Below, in pieces: positions 22,218 through 36,400 of a stretch of 64,000 bases of DNA. Made by a program: the position numbers and the translations under genes. The notes under the pieces are model-generated. The model searched no databases. It was given only the letters and a program-made list of their open reading frames with translations, and had not been told where the DNA came from. The stretch covers positions 227,305-291,304 of the forward strand of contig MEHQ01000864.1 in NCBI GenBank assembly GCA_008828725.1, written 5' to 3'. Source of the DNA: Saccharina japonica (lineage: Eukaryota > Sar > Phaeophyceae > Laminariales > Laminariaceae). Numbering within the stretch: position 1 is the first letter of the stretch; each line of letters opens with the position of its first letter.

Positions 22218-24996
22218 ACAACAACAACATAATACCAGGTGCCAGGTGCGGAGTTGGCAGCACAGCCACGAAAGATGCATCGAAACGAGCAATCGTCAAG
22301 CCGTCAGTCAGTCACGCCCGTCTGTTGAGGCATTTCCATCGGTCTAGGGGGAATGTCCCCTATCCCCGGTAGAAAAGCGTTCCTGTGTAGAAACCTCTAT
22401 TGAGAGAGTTAGTATCGGCTTTCATCACATGCTATATTTTTACGGGCTTATTTATTATTTTTACTTTTTACGTACCACTTTGCGTTTACTCTGCATGGTG
22501 AGGTTGAGGTTTTCGGTCCAACGTTTTGCCAAATCGGAGAACGGAGAACCCTCTGTTTTGTTTTCTAGTAGCGCAGATCTGAACGCCGAAAGTAATGATA
22601 AATAATACAGAAGAAAATACGCGTTTTCGATATACCGCCAGGCTTTTCTCAAAAACAAGGCGTGCTAATCATAGAGAAAACGAAATAAAATACGCGTTTT
22701 CAAAACCATAGCCAGGCGTTTTTTCAAAACCCGAGCATGATAACTCCCTGTCCCCGGGTTTTTCCGTCAAGGCTGCCTGTCACCTTACCTTGATGCCGTC
22801 AGTCAAGGGATACAAGTGCCGTCTCAGCGCATCTTTGACAGAAACTGGCAAGATACTCTCAACTCCCAGCCAGCTTCCCATTTCCTAAAACAAGAAAAGA
22901 GACAGCGCTCCATATATATATATCCATGTCGGTCGATACCCCGCGAGACAAGGGTTGTCTGTGCTTGACGAGTACGAGAAGGTACAGCAGCAGTGCATAC
23001 ATACTATTAGTAGTTCAACAGGCATAGTATTAAAATTATGGCGTGGGGTTGGCACTCACTCTGAGTCGGTAGGTGCGATCCTTGATTTCCAGTCCTCTGT
23101 GCATGTGCTCCCCGAGGCGCTGTGATATTCCATGCGTGCATTGAGAGAGTCAGTGAGAGCACAAGCAGCGAGAGTGAGAGAGCATTGAGAGACGGGGATA
23201 TGTATAAGTATGATCAAGACACGATACGATAGGACAAAGGGAAATGTGAGGGCTTCTCATGAAGTGCCAACGTCCGGGTCGTGGAACCATGTCCTACCAG
23301 GTACGATATGCATCACGCGAGGTACTGGTCGTATTGCCGTAGCTTCAACCCAGCAGCAGAGAGCACGTAGATAGTACGTTATACGGCGAAAATACGCACA
23401 GACAATATCATACCAGTACAAGTAATACGCATGTACGAGTATGTACATACGAGCGTACACGTTTCGAGTTCACAGGCAGTACTCGTAGTTCAAGCGAAGA
23501 ACCGACGATTCAATCGAAGGCTGATGATACCAGGTACCAGGCCGTCTGGCCCTCGGGTATGATTTGATGAATTGATGAATTCTCCTCTTTCAGTCTAATT
23601 AATGGCGCCAACAAAGTTGAAACACGAATCTCGACGGAAAGACATGGAAGAGGGGATCAACGGGAGACGTGAGTGTAGCGATCATGTGCAGGTAGCTTGT
23701 GGGAAACATATACGAATTTACTACTGCTGTCTGTCTGCTTCTGGCGCGACAGGCAACACCTCGAGCATCGTACGTATACTACCGCTGTAGGCACATATCA
23801 TAACATGCATAGGAGGTTTGAAGGCGGGAATGCTGCTGCTGTGGTGGTGGTGGTGGTGGTGGTGGTGGATGTGGTGTTGTTGTGGTTGGGCCGCATCGCG
23901 CCGTGAAATCTCGTAATCTCCCTACCGCATTGCACCGCACCGCAATCCTCTCATCTCTTGACCTACAGGTAAAACTACTCCTGCTGCTGTAGTCCACGAC
24001 TGCGGTATATGATGAGAGTATGGCACGACGAGCGCCGGGTAGAACACCGAGCCGGATAAATAGGAACACTCCGCAGGGCCTGCTTTTCGCAATGTCCCCA
24101 GGCATCGGTGCATAGGACAGCGCCAAGCCGCCGTCTCGGACCCGCAGGAGTGCCATATAGCCTGTCTGCTGTTGGCGCAACAAGGCACCTCCCAGGTACG
24201 ATACCTACCTATAGCCTGCAACAACAATCGGCTGTGCTGCCGCAAAACATCACTACACGCCCAGGGAGATAGTGTACGTGAGACAAGGTGTGCTAGGACA
24301 AGCCGCTCTACAGATTACACATTGTTGTTTATCTCCGCTATTAATCCCGACTGATTTTTACGCGAGCGAGGCAAACGCGCCGCACCAATGCATGCCAACT
24401 ACCCCAAAGCTCTTCGCAAAGCTTGACGCAGGCAACACTTCTAAACACAATTTCTGGCACCTTGATCTCCTCCTCCATCAGCTCCTTCTCCATGTCAGCC
24501 ATGCTTTTGTCGATTCGGTGGCGCGGACGCGATGGGGCAACCGAGTTCTCAGCCTGTGATCGAGCGAGGGATGAGTGCAGAAAGAAGCTGCTGCTGCTGT
24601 GCTGCTGCAGGGCGGTGGAGCGTTTAGTCTTTCTTTTCTTTGGGCTGTTTGATTGTCGGGGAAATGGATACGGAACATCGGCCCGTCGGTGTATCGGCGT
24701 AATATCGGAGGCAGTTTCATCCTTTCAACGCTTTGTTACAGTTATCAATAAACGCCAGCAGCAGGCACCTGTGGTGTAACGCATGACGCGTATCTTACGT
24801 ATGATACGTATCATACCAGCTGGTACGTACGCGATGCCGGACTGCGTATGGAATTTTCCACGCTAAATACTACTGGCCGCTCGCGGGCTACGTACACAGG
24901 GCACGGGGGTGTTGGGTGTTGGGGGTGTGGCGGTTGATTGGCTGGTTGGTTGGGTGGGGTGGGTGGTGGTGGTGGGGTGTGGGGCGGGTCGTTGTG

Positions 24997-25154
24997 GATT
25001 ATAGCAGGTGGGTAGGTGGTGGTGGTGGTGGGTATGGGAGTGGGTTTTACTCGAAGAGGGTAGTGTACTTGTAGAGATTATAGCAGGTGGGTAGGCGGTG
25101 GTGGTGGTGGGTATGGGAGTGGGTTTTACTCGTTGAGGGTAGTGTACTTGTAGA
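24997..25154 (+). repeat. G-rich 79-bp tandem repeat, two units
   Basis: Units start at 24997 and 25076 with GATTATAGCAGGTGGGTAGG, then GGT repeats and GGGTTTTACTCG. Together with 24905-24995 this gives about 250 bp of G-rich + strand. The mirror (C-rich) is at 26835-27085, 0.4-0.65 kb upstream of the DEP-flavoprotein start codon. Confidence 0.85.
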
Positions 25155-25881
25155 CAGCATCATATCTATTTTGGAAGAAGATCGAGATATCATAAGTACT
25201 ACTCTCTAGACTCAAATATCAGGAACATTTAACCATCAATATGAAGATCGCAAACACAATAATACCAGACACCACAGATAGTGTCCAGAGTGAGTGGTGT
25301 ATCATATATCGGCACGGACACTGGGTGTGCTGGATGTCGACGGGTACGTAGAAAGGAAGGTTTAATGTGAAGAACACACACACATATCATACGACGAGTA
25401 TCTTGAGAAGATATATAAAGGGCCTTACGTATACTAATACTATGATACGGAGATTGTGGGTCGGACGGCGCGGATCTCCTGCTCCACACTATTTCCCTAT
25501 GATACATCTTGATGTACACACAGCAGTGCATGACACCTACGATATAAGACAGGAAAAAGGGTTCAGGCTGGGTTTCTTATTTTCTTATTTTTGAGAATGG
25601 AGGGGGTTACGTATACACTATTACACTATTACACTATTACTAATTTCAGTAGAACGATTCCCGAATTTCTCATTTTCTTGTAAAAAATCTCAGCCTGCCT
25701 TTTTCCTATTGCTCATATAGGATCTCCGGATTCGCCCCACAACTCCAACAACAACAGAGTTATAAACAGGCGACAATGCAAATATATTTGTACAGTTAGC
25801 TGGCTCCGCTCATCATGTATATTACCTCGTACCCAAGGGTGAGCGCGGATCTGAATCCCAGACACCCCACTACACCCCCCC

Positions 25882-26107
25882 CCCCTATATTGGAGGGAAA
25901 ACCCGGACCGTTGTGATCCCAGGAAACAATAGTCATTTTTTTTTAATGACCCCCTCGTCCCCCCCCCTCCCCCCCCCCCCCCCCCCCCCCCCGACCAGCG
26001 AGGGATCTTCGATATTCTTCTCCCTCTTTCGTGAAATTAATTAATTATTACAAGGTTCCCCTTCGGGATGTTGGTCACTTGAAATCCCGGGGGTGTTGCA
26101 AGTTGAA
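25882..26107. other. spacer between the inverted arms
   Basis: About 226 bp that is not mirrored. It includes a long C run (about 25953-25992, interrupted only by single T) and an AT-rich patch. Homopolymers of this kind are hard to sequence, so the centre may be misassembled. Confidence 0.8.
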
Positions 26108-27484
26108 GGGGGGGCGTAGTGGGGTGTCTGGGATTCAGATCCGCGCTCACCCTTGGGTACGAGGTAATATACATGATGAGCGGAGCCAGCTAACTGTACA
26201 AATATATTTGCATTGTCGCCTGTTTATAACTCTGTTGTTGTTGGAGTTGTGGGGCGAATCCGGAGATCCTATATGAGCAATAGGAAAAAGGCAGGCTGAG
26301 ATTTTTTACAAGAAAATGAGAAATTCGGGAATCGTTCTACTGAAATTAGTAATAGTGTAATAGTGTAATAGTGTATACGTAACCCCCTCCATTCTCAAAA
26401 ATAAGAAAATAAGAAACCCAGCCTGAACCCTTTTTCCTGTCTTATATCGTAGGTGTCATGCACTGCTGTGTGTACATCAAGATGTATCATAGGGAAATAG
26501 TGTGGAGCAGGAGATCCGCGCCGTCCGACCCACAATCTCCGTATCATAGTATTAGTATACGTAAGGCCCTTTATATATCTTCTCAAGATACTCGTCGTAT
26601 GATATGTGTGTGTGTTCTTCACATTAAACCTTCCTTTCTACGTACCCGTCGACATCCAGCACACCCAGTGTCCGTGCCGATATATGATACACCACTCACT
26701 CTGGACACTATCTGTGGTGTCTGGTATTATTGTTTGCGATCTTCATATTGATGGTTAAATGTTCCTGATATTTGAGTCTAGAGAGTAGTACTTATGATAT
26801 CTCGATCTTCTTCCAAAATAGATATGATGCTGTCTACAAGTACACTACCCTCAACGAGTAAAACCCACTCCCATACCCACCACCACCACCACCTACCCAC
26901 CTGCTATAATCTCTACAAGTACACTACCCTCTTCGAGTAAAACCCACTCCCATACCCACCACCACCACCACCTACCCACCTGCTATAATCCACAACGACC
27001 CGCCCCACACCCCACCACCACCACCCACCCCACCCAACCAACCAGCCAATCAACCGCCACACCCCCAACACCCAACACCCCCGTGCCCTGTGTACGTAGC
27101 CCGCGAGCGGCCAGTAGTATTTAGCGTGGAAAATTCCATACGCAGTCCGGCATCGCGTACGTACCAGCTGGTATGATACGTATCATACGTAAGATACGCG
27201 TCATGCGTTACACCACAGGTGCCTGCTGCTGGCGTTTATTGATAACTGTAACAAAGCGTTGAAAGGATGAAACTGCCTCCGATATTACGCCGATACACCG
27301 ACGGGCCGATGTTCCGTATCCATTTCCCCGACAATCAAACAGCCCAAAGAAAAGAAAGACTAAACGCTCCACCGCCCTGCAGCAGCACAGCAGCAGCAGC
27401 TTCTTTCTGCACTCATCCCTCGCTCGATCACAGGCTGAGAACTCGGTTGCCCCATCGCGTCCGCGCCACCGAATCGACAAAAGC

Positions 27485-30400
27485 ATGGCTGACATGGAGA
27501 AGGAGCTGATGGAGGAGGAGATCAAGGTGCCAGAAATTGTGTTTAGAAGTGTTGCCTGCGTCAAGCTTTGCGAAGAGCTTTGGGGTAGTTGGCATGCATT
27601 GGTGCGGCGCGTTTGCCTCGCTCGCGTAAAAATCAGTCGGGATTAATAGCGGAGATAAACAACAATGTGTAATCTGTAGAGCGGCTTGTCCTAGCACACC
27701 TTGTCTCACGTACACTATCTCCCTGGGCGTGTAGTGATGTTTTGCGGCAGCACAGCCGATTGTTGTTGCAGGCTATAGGTAGGTATCGTACCTGGGAGGT
27801 GCCTTGTTGCGCCAACAGCAGACAGGCTATATGGCACTCCTGCGGGTCCGAGACGGCGGCTTGGCGCTGTCCTATGCACCGATGCCTGGGGACATTGCGA
27901 AAAGCAGGCCCTGCGGAGTGTTCCTATTTATCCGGCTCGGTGTTCTACCCGGCGCTCGTCGTGCCATACTCTCATCATATACCGCAGTCGTGGACTACAG
28001 CAGCAGGAGTAGTTTTACCTGTAGGTCAAGAGATGAGAGGATTGCGGTGCGGTGCAATGCGGTAGGGAGATTACGAGATTTCACGGCGCGATGCGGCCCA
28101 ACCACAACAACACCACATCCACCACCACCACCACCACCACCACCACAGCAGCAGCATTCCCGCCTTCAAACCTCCTATGCATGTTATGATATGTGCCTAC
28201 AGCGGTAGTATACGTACGATGCTCGAGGTGTTGCCTGTCGCGCCAGAAGCAGACAGACAGCAGTAGTAAATTCGTATATGTTTCCCACAAGCTACCTGCA
28301 CATGATCGCTACACTCACGTCTCCCGTTGATCCCCTCTTCCATGTCTTTCCGTCGAGATTCGTGTTTCAACTTTGTTGGCGCCATTAATTAGACTGAAAG
28401 AGGAGAATTCATCAATTCATCAAATCATACCCGAGGGCCAGACGGCCTGGTACCTGGTATCATCAGCCTTCGATTGAATCGTCGGTTCTTCGCTTGAACT
28501 ACGAGTACTGCCTGTGAACTCGAAACGTGTACGCTCGTATGTACATACTCGTATTACTTGTACTGGTATGATATTGTCTGTGCGTATTTTCGCCGTATAA
28601 CGTACTATCTACGTGCTCTCTGCTGCTGGTTTGAAGCTACGGCAATACGACCAGTACCTCGCGTGATGCATATCGTACCTGGTAGGACATGGTTCCACGA
28701 CCCGGACGTTGGCACTTCATGAGAAGCCCTCACATTTCCCTTTGTCCTATCGTATCGTGTCTTTTATCATACTTATACATATCCCCGTCTCTCAATGCTC
28801 TCTCACTCTCGCTGCTTGTGCTCTCACTGACTCTCTCAATGCACGCATGGAATATCACAGCGCCTCGGGGAGCACATGCACAGAGGACTGGAAATCAAGG
28901 ATCGCACCTACCGACTCAGAGTGAGTGCCAACCCCACGCCATAATTTTAATACTATGCCTGTTGAACTACTAATAGTATGTATGCACTGCTGCTGTACCT
29001 TCTCGTACTCGTCAAGCACAGACAACCCTTGTCTCGCGGGGTATCGACCGACATGGATATATATATATATGGAGCGCTGTCTCTTTTCTTGTTTTAGGAA
29101 ATGGGAAGCTGGCTGGGAGTTGAGAGTATCTTGCCAGTTTCTGTCAAAGATGCGCTGAGACGGCACTTGTATCCCTTGACTGACGGCATCAAGGCAAGGT
29201 GACAGGCAGCCTTGACGGAAAAACCCGGGGACAGGGAGTTATCATGCCCGGGTTTTGAAAAAACGCCTGGCTATGGTATTGAAAACGCGTATTTTATTTC
29301 GTTTTCTCTATGATTAGCACGCCTTGTTTTTGAGAAAAGCCTGGCGGTATATCGAAAACGCGTATTTTCTTCTGTATTATTTATCATTACTTTCGGCGTT
29401 CAGATCTGCGCTACTAGAAAACAAAACAGAGGGTTCTCCGTTCTCCGATTTGGCAAAACGTTGGACCGAAAACCTCAACCTCACCATGCAGAGTAAACGC
29501 AAAGTGGTACGTAAAAAGTAAAAATAATAAATAAGCCCGTAAAAATATAGCATGTGATGAAAGCCGATACTAACTCTCTCAATAGAGGTTTCTACACAGG
29601 AACGCTTTTCTACCGGGGATAGGGGACATTCCCCCTAGACCGATGGAAATGCCTCAACAGACGGGCGTGACTGACTGACGGCTTGACGATTGCTCGTTTC
29701 GATGCATCTTTCGTGGCTGTGCTGCCAACTCCGCACCTGGCACCTGGTATTATGTTGTTGTTGTTGTCTTCACATTAAAAATATTAAAAAATAAAAAATA
29801 AATAACAGCTGTGAGCTCGAGGATTTCGTCGAAGCTATGTACCACGACGGGTAGAAAGGAAGGTTTAATGTGAAGAACACACACACACACACACCACGAC
29901 GTTACCATTCGTACCTTGGCTCTTTTTGTTCGTCTTATACGTACGTAGTTCGTACATAATGCGTTCAACTCGTCTATACGTACGTATGATAGTATCGAAT
30001 TTCGAGGAACACTCGTGAATGTGAATATGGTATTGTATTGCGTCCATTTGAAGCGAAATTCTTGAATTTAAACCAACAACCAACAACCAACCCTCGTTTT
30101 TGGATGGTGATCGGTCCCGTTTTTTTTTTTTTTGTCCATCCCATTCATCATCTTCGCCCTTCTTTTCTCTCTCCTTCACATGTTCAGTCGTAACTCAGAT
30201 CCGGGGTCACTAAGTAGGCTCTCTTCTCCCCCCTCCCCACTACGGTACGTGCCTATGATAGCATTTTTATCGCGACAAGATTTCAGCACCTTTTTCCCTC
30301 GTCGACTTGCGTCGGATTCCGCCTACCCCCGTTGCATAGCACAAATATATACATATTATACGAGTACCTGGTATTAATAGCAGTATACCGGTCGCCCCGG

Positions 30401-33400
30401 TAGTCTGTTGATAGTGGTCAGCTTCAAATGCTACTCGCATTGGTACCCGAGTTCGAATCCCACCGTGATGAAATTTTGACTTTATTTGCAAAACTACCAA
30501 GGAACCAATTGCTGAGAGCGCCTTCGTAGCGTGGGTAGGCAAGATTTGACGCGAGTCGACGAGGGAAGAAAGTGCTGAAAACTTCTCGCAATAAAAATGC
30601 AAGGCAAGTATCGTAGTGGGGAGGGAGGAGAAAAGCCTACGTAAGTGACTACCCGGATCTGAGTTACTACTGAAAGAGGGAGAGAAAAGAAAGGCAAAGA
30701 TAATAAATGGGATGGAGAATAAAAAATCGTCACTTAATTCTGGTCGGTATGCCACACATGCCACCCCATATTTTGGTACAGCATTAACCCTTTTAGGACT
30801 GCCTGCAGTCCCATTTTGGGGACAAACCACTCAAATTCTAAGTAACTTGTCCCCAAAACGGGACTCCAGTTCTATACGCGTATTAAGCATATCAGCTAGG
30901 GATGTACATCAACTCTTTTTCGGGGTTGATTTGATTGTTGATTAATTTGTCCAAATCGTGTTGATTTAATCATGATTAGTTGATTAATACCAACACAATC
31001 AACTCACACGATGATGTGATTAATAATCATGATTATCGGTTGATTATTGATGGTTTTCACGGTTACATCACAAAACGCCTCTTTTTGACCAAAACATAAT
31101 CAACTAATCATGATTTATTGAAACTCATCATTGGTTAGGTAATTTGTGGCAATGTGCGCCGGAGGAATACTTTTTTACGATTACATCACAAAACGCCCCT
31201 TTTGATTCAAAACAAATCAACCAATCATGATTATGTACTATAATCAACTAATCATGACCAGTTGATATATAATCAACAATCAACAAGACTTAATCACATC
31301 ACGTGAATGAAATTAATCACCAAAAATAATCATAATCAACACGTGATTATGAGTTGATGTTCCCTAATATCAGCATGTTACACAAGGAAAGTTATTGGAC
31401 CAGGTGTCGGTCCCCAGCTTTTCCCTCGACTTTTGACTATTGACACACATGGAGTTACTCCGTACGTATCATATGTTCGTACATAAGCAAGATTTCCGGT
31501 CGGTCCCCAGCGTACAGAGTAATGTCGAGCCCGGTTATAGTTCGCAGCACTCTTGTACATATCATACACGTACGAGGTACCTACATTAGTACATGAAGAG
31601 TACGTATGTACGTATCCAGTCTCCTTTTTACGGCCATAGAAAAGTTTCGTAATTTGAATAATACTGATCGTAATTAAATAGAATCGTGAAAAAAACGACT
31701 ATTTCGTATTAAATCGGCGTCGAGGAATATGGCGTACGAATTGCGTTCCAAAATTCGAAAACCGCACGAAGGTAAAAAACAAGAGACACCCGTTGGCAAC
31801 CCATGAGGCGAGCACAAGGACTGACTGGACTATTGTGCAGGTTGACTGCTGTCGTTACTCCTGTTCACCCACACGCACGTGCTTGGTTCATATTATTTAT
31901 CGTGACTCCTTGCCTCTGCAGAAGTTGTGAGCAGGAGAGGGCAGCAAGTATTCCTGTTGTCGAAGGAATATATGATAAATAGTAACGCCTCCACAACAAT
32001 ACAGGGGAAACGGGGATACCATGACACCTATGAAAAAACAGACCACCTTCAGACGAAACTTCCGAAAGCAGGGGGGGCAGCGGTCATGTAACTCAAACAC
32101 GCTTTGGGCTCGCAGGGAGATACCTTGGGCGACTACTCTAAGGCCTCTACCCTGTCCCCTAGTTTGTAAGGCCTCTACCCTGTCCCCTGGTTTGGGGAGT
32201 TCCAGTCTAACGGCGTTGTTTTCGGAATGAAAATCGCCAATAAGGCACAGCTCTCAAGGCACCTCGCTTGCGAAAAGGCGTTAAGGCATTTTTTATGGCG
32301 ACCCAGGGCCTAGACGACACGCGTCATTCCCGGAGCGCCGCGATTAGCGGCAGTTTTTTTTTTGCCGACGCCGGCTATTGTTACTCGTATGATAGGAGGC
32401 TCTCGCTCTTGGGATCTCTAGGGTGAGCTGGCGCAGGCAGCGACGGAGATAAACCTCCTGGTTGAAGTTCGCAGGGGAGAAGGGATACGGTGGTTGCTGG
32501 CGTTGCTTTGGAGGTGCAGCGCAAAGAAAAGCTGGGTTTGCGCGGCCATGGTTTTATTTTTGAGGCTCCGCTGACAGTCTAGGCTGTGCCAAAAGTGAAA
32601 GCTTTCAGAGGTCTCGCTGCGACAGCTTGGTCCTATGGTCGTATCATACAATACATACCTCTCGCAATGGCGGCTTTTCGCCTCTGAAGGAGTGGGTTAG
32701 GGTTAGTATAATACGAGTACTGGTTTTATGATGAACACACACACCTTGGTGCGAGTTAGCCGGGATTGGCACAACGTTCTCTGACATCTATAGCGACGTA
32801 GCTGTTTTGGCCTAAACTGAAGTTCTTGGTTCAGCCTTACCTTATCCTTACTGTCATACCGTACAAAGTATGTATTGACACCTTGACTTCCGTCAAACGA
32901 TACGAACGACATTAGTAACATATTTTTTGACGGGTTGCCCGCCCACCCCTCGTCCCCTCCACGCGTTCTTCGACTCTCCCATTTTCGGAGCTGTGGGGGA
33001 TGTACCGGGTATTATTGGTGTTTGCGTGTTTGCTATCTTTCTTTACTCGCTTAACACGACGCGCGTTGGCTCCCGTCATTTGCTCGCTCTCCGCAGACGT
33101 ACAAGCAATGCTTCGTCGGTAAGGACGCCGCGGATTGGCTCATCAAGAACAGCTCCAAAATTTCTTCGACCGCAGATGCCGAGGCGATTGGCAATCTCCT
33201 CATGGGTGAGGCGGACGAATCTCTCACCGACCAAACGATTGCTGTTGACTGCCTGTTGACTGTTGACTGTTCCACTTTTGTTTGCTCCGTTGGGGTCTTG
33301 TCTTGTACATTGTACATATCATAGACGAGTATCATATAATATCGTCGTACCAGGTTCAACAACCTTCATCATTTGTGCTTGCTTTTATTCATTGTGAGCA

Positions 33401-36400
33401 CGGGCTGCATGATGTATGTGCTATTTACTGGAACCTTACTTTATTTCTCTTGCTGGTACTGCTGCTGTACCTCGCTCGATCTCGCCTCCCTTATCGGCTG
33501 GAGTGTTGTGCTGCGATCTTCACGTATGTATGTATCGACAAAAAAAAAGTTGAAGGAAACAGCAGTAGTGCGTAGTTTCTCTAGTCTCGTGCACATCAGT
33601 CAAACGCATACAGCATTATCATTTGATCCTATGGGGGATGAACCTCCAAAAAAGTTGATTTTTTGGCTCTAAACAAGTTTTTTTGGAGGGTCATCCCCAT
33701 AGATTTGATCGTTTGTGGCGGATGATAAATGAAGATGATGAGTAATGATGTGTATACTTGGTGCCTGCTTTTCAAAGGAGAGATATGTAGTATTGACGCG
33801 TCGTTACTTGTCTACCTTTGTTCTGTGTGTTTTTTATAATTGTCCTGAATGTGGGTCCGATGGTCTATTAATAGTAACCTACCTACCTACCTACCTACCT
33901 ACCTCACTCGTCATCTTGGCCTCCTCTCCTCTGTCCGCTGTTTTGTGCAGAGCTGGACTACTTCAGCCATGTCACCAGGGACCACCCTTTCCAAAGCAAC
34001 GGTCTCTTCTACCGCTTCACAGAGGATGCTCACACGGGAGGAGTCGCAGCCGACGAGTCCGGCAAAAAGGTACGTACGTAATGTTTACCTACAGACTCGT
34101 ACTCGTATAGATTACAATCTGCAATATTACCCTGTATGGGCTGGCTCGTATGATGTGACGATATGACCCTCCTTTTTTTTGGAGGGTGATACTCATATGA
34201 ATATCATACGTAGCCCATATAGATGTGACCGGTCAGCGGCTGATGTTGCGTTTCAAACCCTAACTTTACTAATAATACTTTAATACTATGAATAATACTA
34301 CTACTGCTGTCGTTGGCTGATGTTCTTGCGATCGTGTGATGTGTGTAACATTAACATTTGACCCCTTCGGCGGCTGATTTCACGTTTAAAATACTTAAAA
34401 ACCTACCAGGCAACTGCAGTGTAGTAACTTGAATGTCGGCGGCAGGTGTTTGGCTCGTATTTGTAGCCCTTGAGCCCTAACTTGGAAATGTCTGTGGTTG
34501 CTGTATTATACCGCTTGAAGTGCTGAATCGTTCAATTCTCGTCGGCTAAGGTTATGTTTTACCTGGTACACTTTTAACGCTTGCTTGTGGTTTGTGGTAT
34601 GTACAAGTTCTCTTGGCTCCTAATCCATTCCTCCGTATATGTGCTGCAGCGTCACTTCGCCACGTCACCATCATTGTACTTACGCTGAACTTTGCTCTAT
34701 CAATAGTGCTGCACAGACAAACGTGCTTCACGATTGGTTTACAGCAGAGCAGCTGCAGTATCGACTATCGACTGCTGTTTCACAAGGATATGGCGTTTTG
34801 TTTAGTGTATGGTGTAACACGGTACACGGTATGTAGCTTGCCTGCAGCCTGCAGATTCGATCACAATCGATGATACGGGTCATGCTTGGGTTTCCCCGAG
34901 TTTTGCATTCTTCTCGAGGCAACCATGTTGAATGTTGATCATCTGCTCCCCTCAGCGCGTGACAGAATGGTTGTTGTTTGTCCTACCGTATACCTTGTAC
35001 CTGGTACGATCTACAGCAGTAACACGCAAGATGACAATATGACAAGTTGACACACACCAGACACACTTACCCCTGCCACGAATTTCCGAATTTCCAAGCC
35101 GAGTTTCTCCAAAAGAGCCGGTCGCCCCGGCGGGCTATATCCGTACGTATTACATAAAATGTATACTCGTATTATATCAAACCTTGTAATATTAATATTA
35201 ATAGTATCATATACCAGAGTATATAATGGTGGTCAACCTCGAATGCTCAATGTACCCTTATACACGTACAGAGTCAGAGTTGATACCTGGTATCATAGGT
35301 TCGAGTCTCCGCGTGGATTTTGTTTGCTCAAATAACACCAACTGCTGTCGACAGCGCCTATAGCGTGGATAGTTGACACAATTTTCTGGACGCGAGTCGA
35401 CGAGGGGAGAAAGTGCTGAACCCTTGACGCGGTAAGAATGCAAGGCACGTACCGTAGTGGGGAAGGGCGAGTAGAGCCTACTATCATATGACCCCGGATC
35501 TGAGTGACGACTGTTACTATTATTACTCGTAGTAGTATTACGTAATAGGAAGAAGCAGGGGAGCACGGGTGAATGAACATACCTGGTGATTAATAGGACG
35601 GGGGGGGGGGAAAGGCAAGGGAGGCACACACAACGAAAATTATGGCTTTGGATCGCTCGGTGATTGCACCTCACACATACGGCAGTAGTAGAGAAAACCA
35701 GCTCACAGTTCACACACTATTCCGAGGGTGTGTGGTATCATGCCTGTTACCGTGTGTCTTCACAACTACTGCCTGTACTACCAGGTATTCATTTAATCAA
35801 TTTACTCGTAGTTCATTTAATTAATTTTAACTTCTCACGGATGCCGTCGTTGCCGTTGCTCGCCATGCTTCATTCACCAAATCTCGAATGTCGAACAGGA
35901 TTCGTGGACGCTTCTGGCCACACGGCTCTTCCCCACCACCTCGGGAGGTGAAGCCCTCACCCAGGCCGACCTGGAGAGCGTGGTATCGCGCGATGCCGAC
36001 ATGATCGACACCCTCGTTGACATCGGAGTGTCACCCATCGACGAGTACAACACGAAGCTCCTCGACAACGTGCACCCGGCCAAGTGGAAGGACGCCGAGC
36101 CAGATGGGGTCAGTTACGCACATAAACAATTGCAGCAGTCTGGATAGTTCGGTTGTCAGCTGCCGTATTAATCTATGAATAGATTCCACCGCCAGGTAGA
36201 AGTAACGGTTTAACGTGTGAAGAACATACGCCGGTGGACGTCCTGATGTAGTAGTAGGACTACTACTAATACTATAGTAAAAAATAGGTAGAAGGGTAGA
36301 TGCACTCTTTCGCCCCCTTTGGTAGACGGACGTTCCCACGCTACGAGTACCATCTTCTAAGAAATGAGGGGCAAATCGAATAATCGATATCGACCTACAT

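Larger units (their letters stand above)
18395..24502 (-). pseudogene. orphan 5-prime copy of the DEP-flavoprotein gene (exons 1-3 only)
   Basis: Mirror of the first three exons of the gene at 27485-44475: exon 1 at 24461-24502 (MADMEKELMEEEIK), exon 2 at 23060-23119 and exon 3 at 18395-18503, with the same splice sites intact. Exon 3 carries at least one synonymous difference (Ile codon ATC here, ATT in the right arm). The duplication stops before exon 4, and the unique DNA to the left holds no continuation, so the DEP domain lacks its C-terminal strand and the whole oxidoreductase is missing. If transcribed it could only make a truncated product. Alternatively it is the other allele joined backwards by the assembler. 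Confidence 0.8.
18010..25881. repeat. left arm of large inverted duplication
   Basis: Reverse complement of 26108-33585. Position sums of matching bases are about 51,988 near the centre and 51,600 toward the ends, the shift being length differences around 20.2-21.6 kb. Many stretches translate identically in both arms (for example 24172-24779 against 27208-27815), but the outer part has substitutions and indels. Ns occur at 19651, 19744 and 19774, and one (18009) sits one base outside the arm end. Confidence 0.95.
26108..33585. repeat. right arm of large inverted duplication
   Basis: Reverse complement of 18010-25881. It carries the presumed promoter region and exons 1-3 of the intact DEP-flavoprotein gene, ending inside its intron 3, about 380 bp after the exon 3 donor. 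No N occurs in this arm. Confidence 0.95.

Noticed and set aside
24172-24779. Paired open frames with identical translations in both arms as duplicated genes
   Set aside because: The identity comes from the inverted duplication as a whole. The frames are shadows around the 14-codon exon 1 and upstream DNA.
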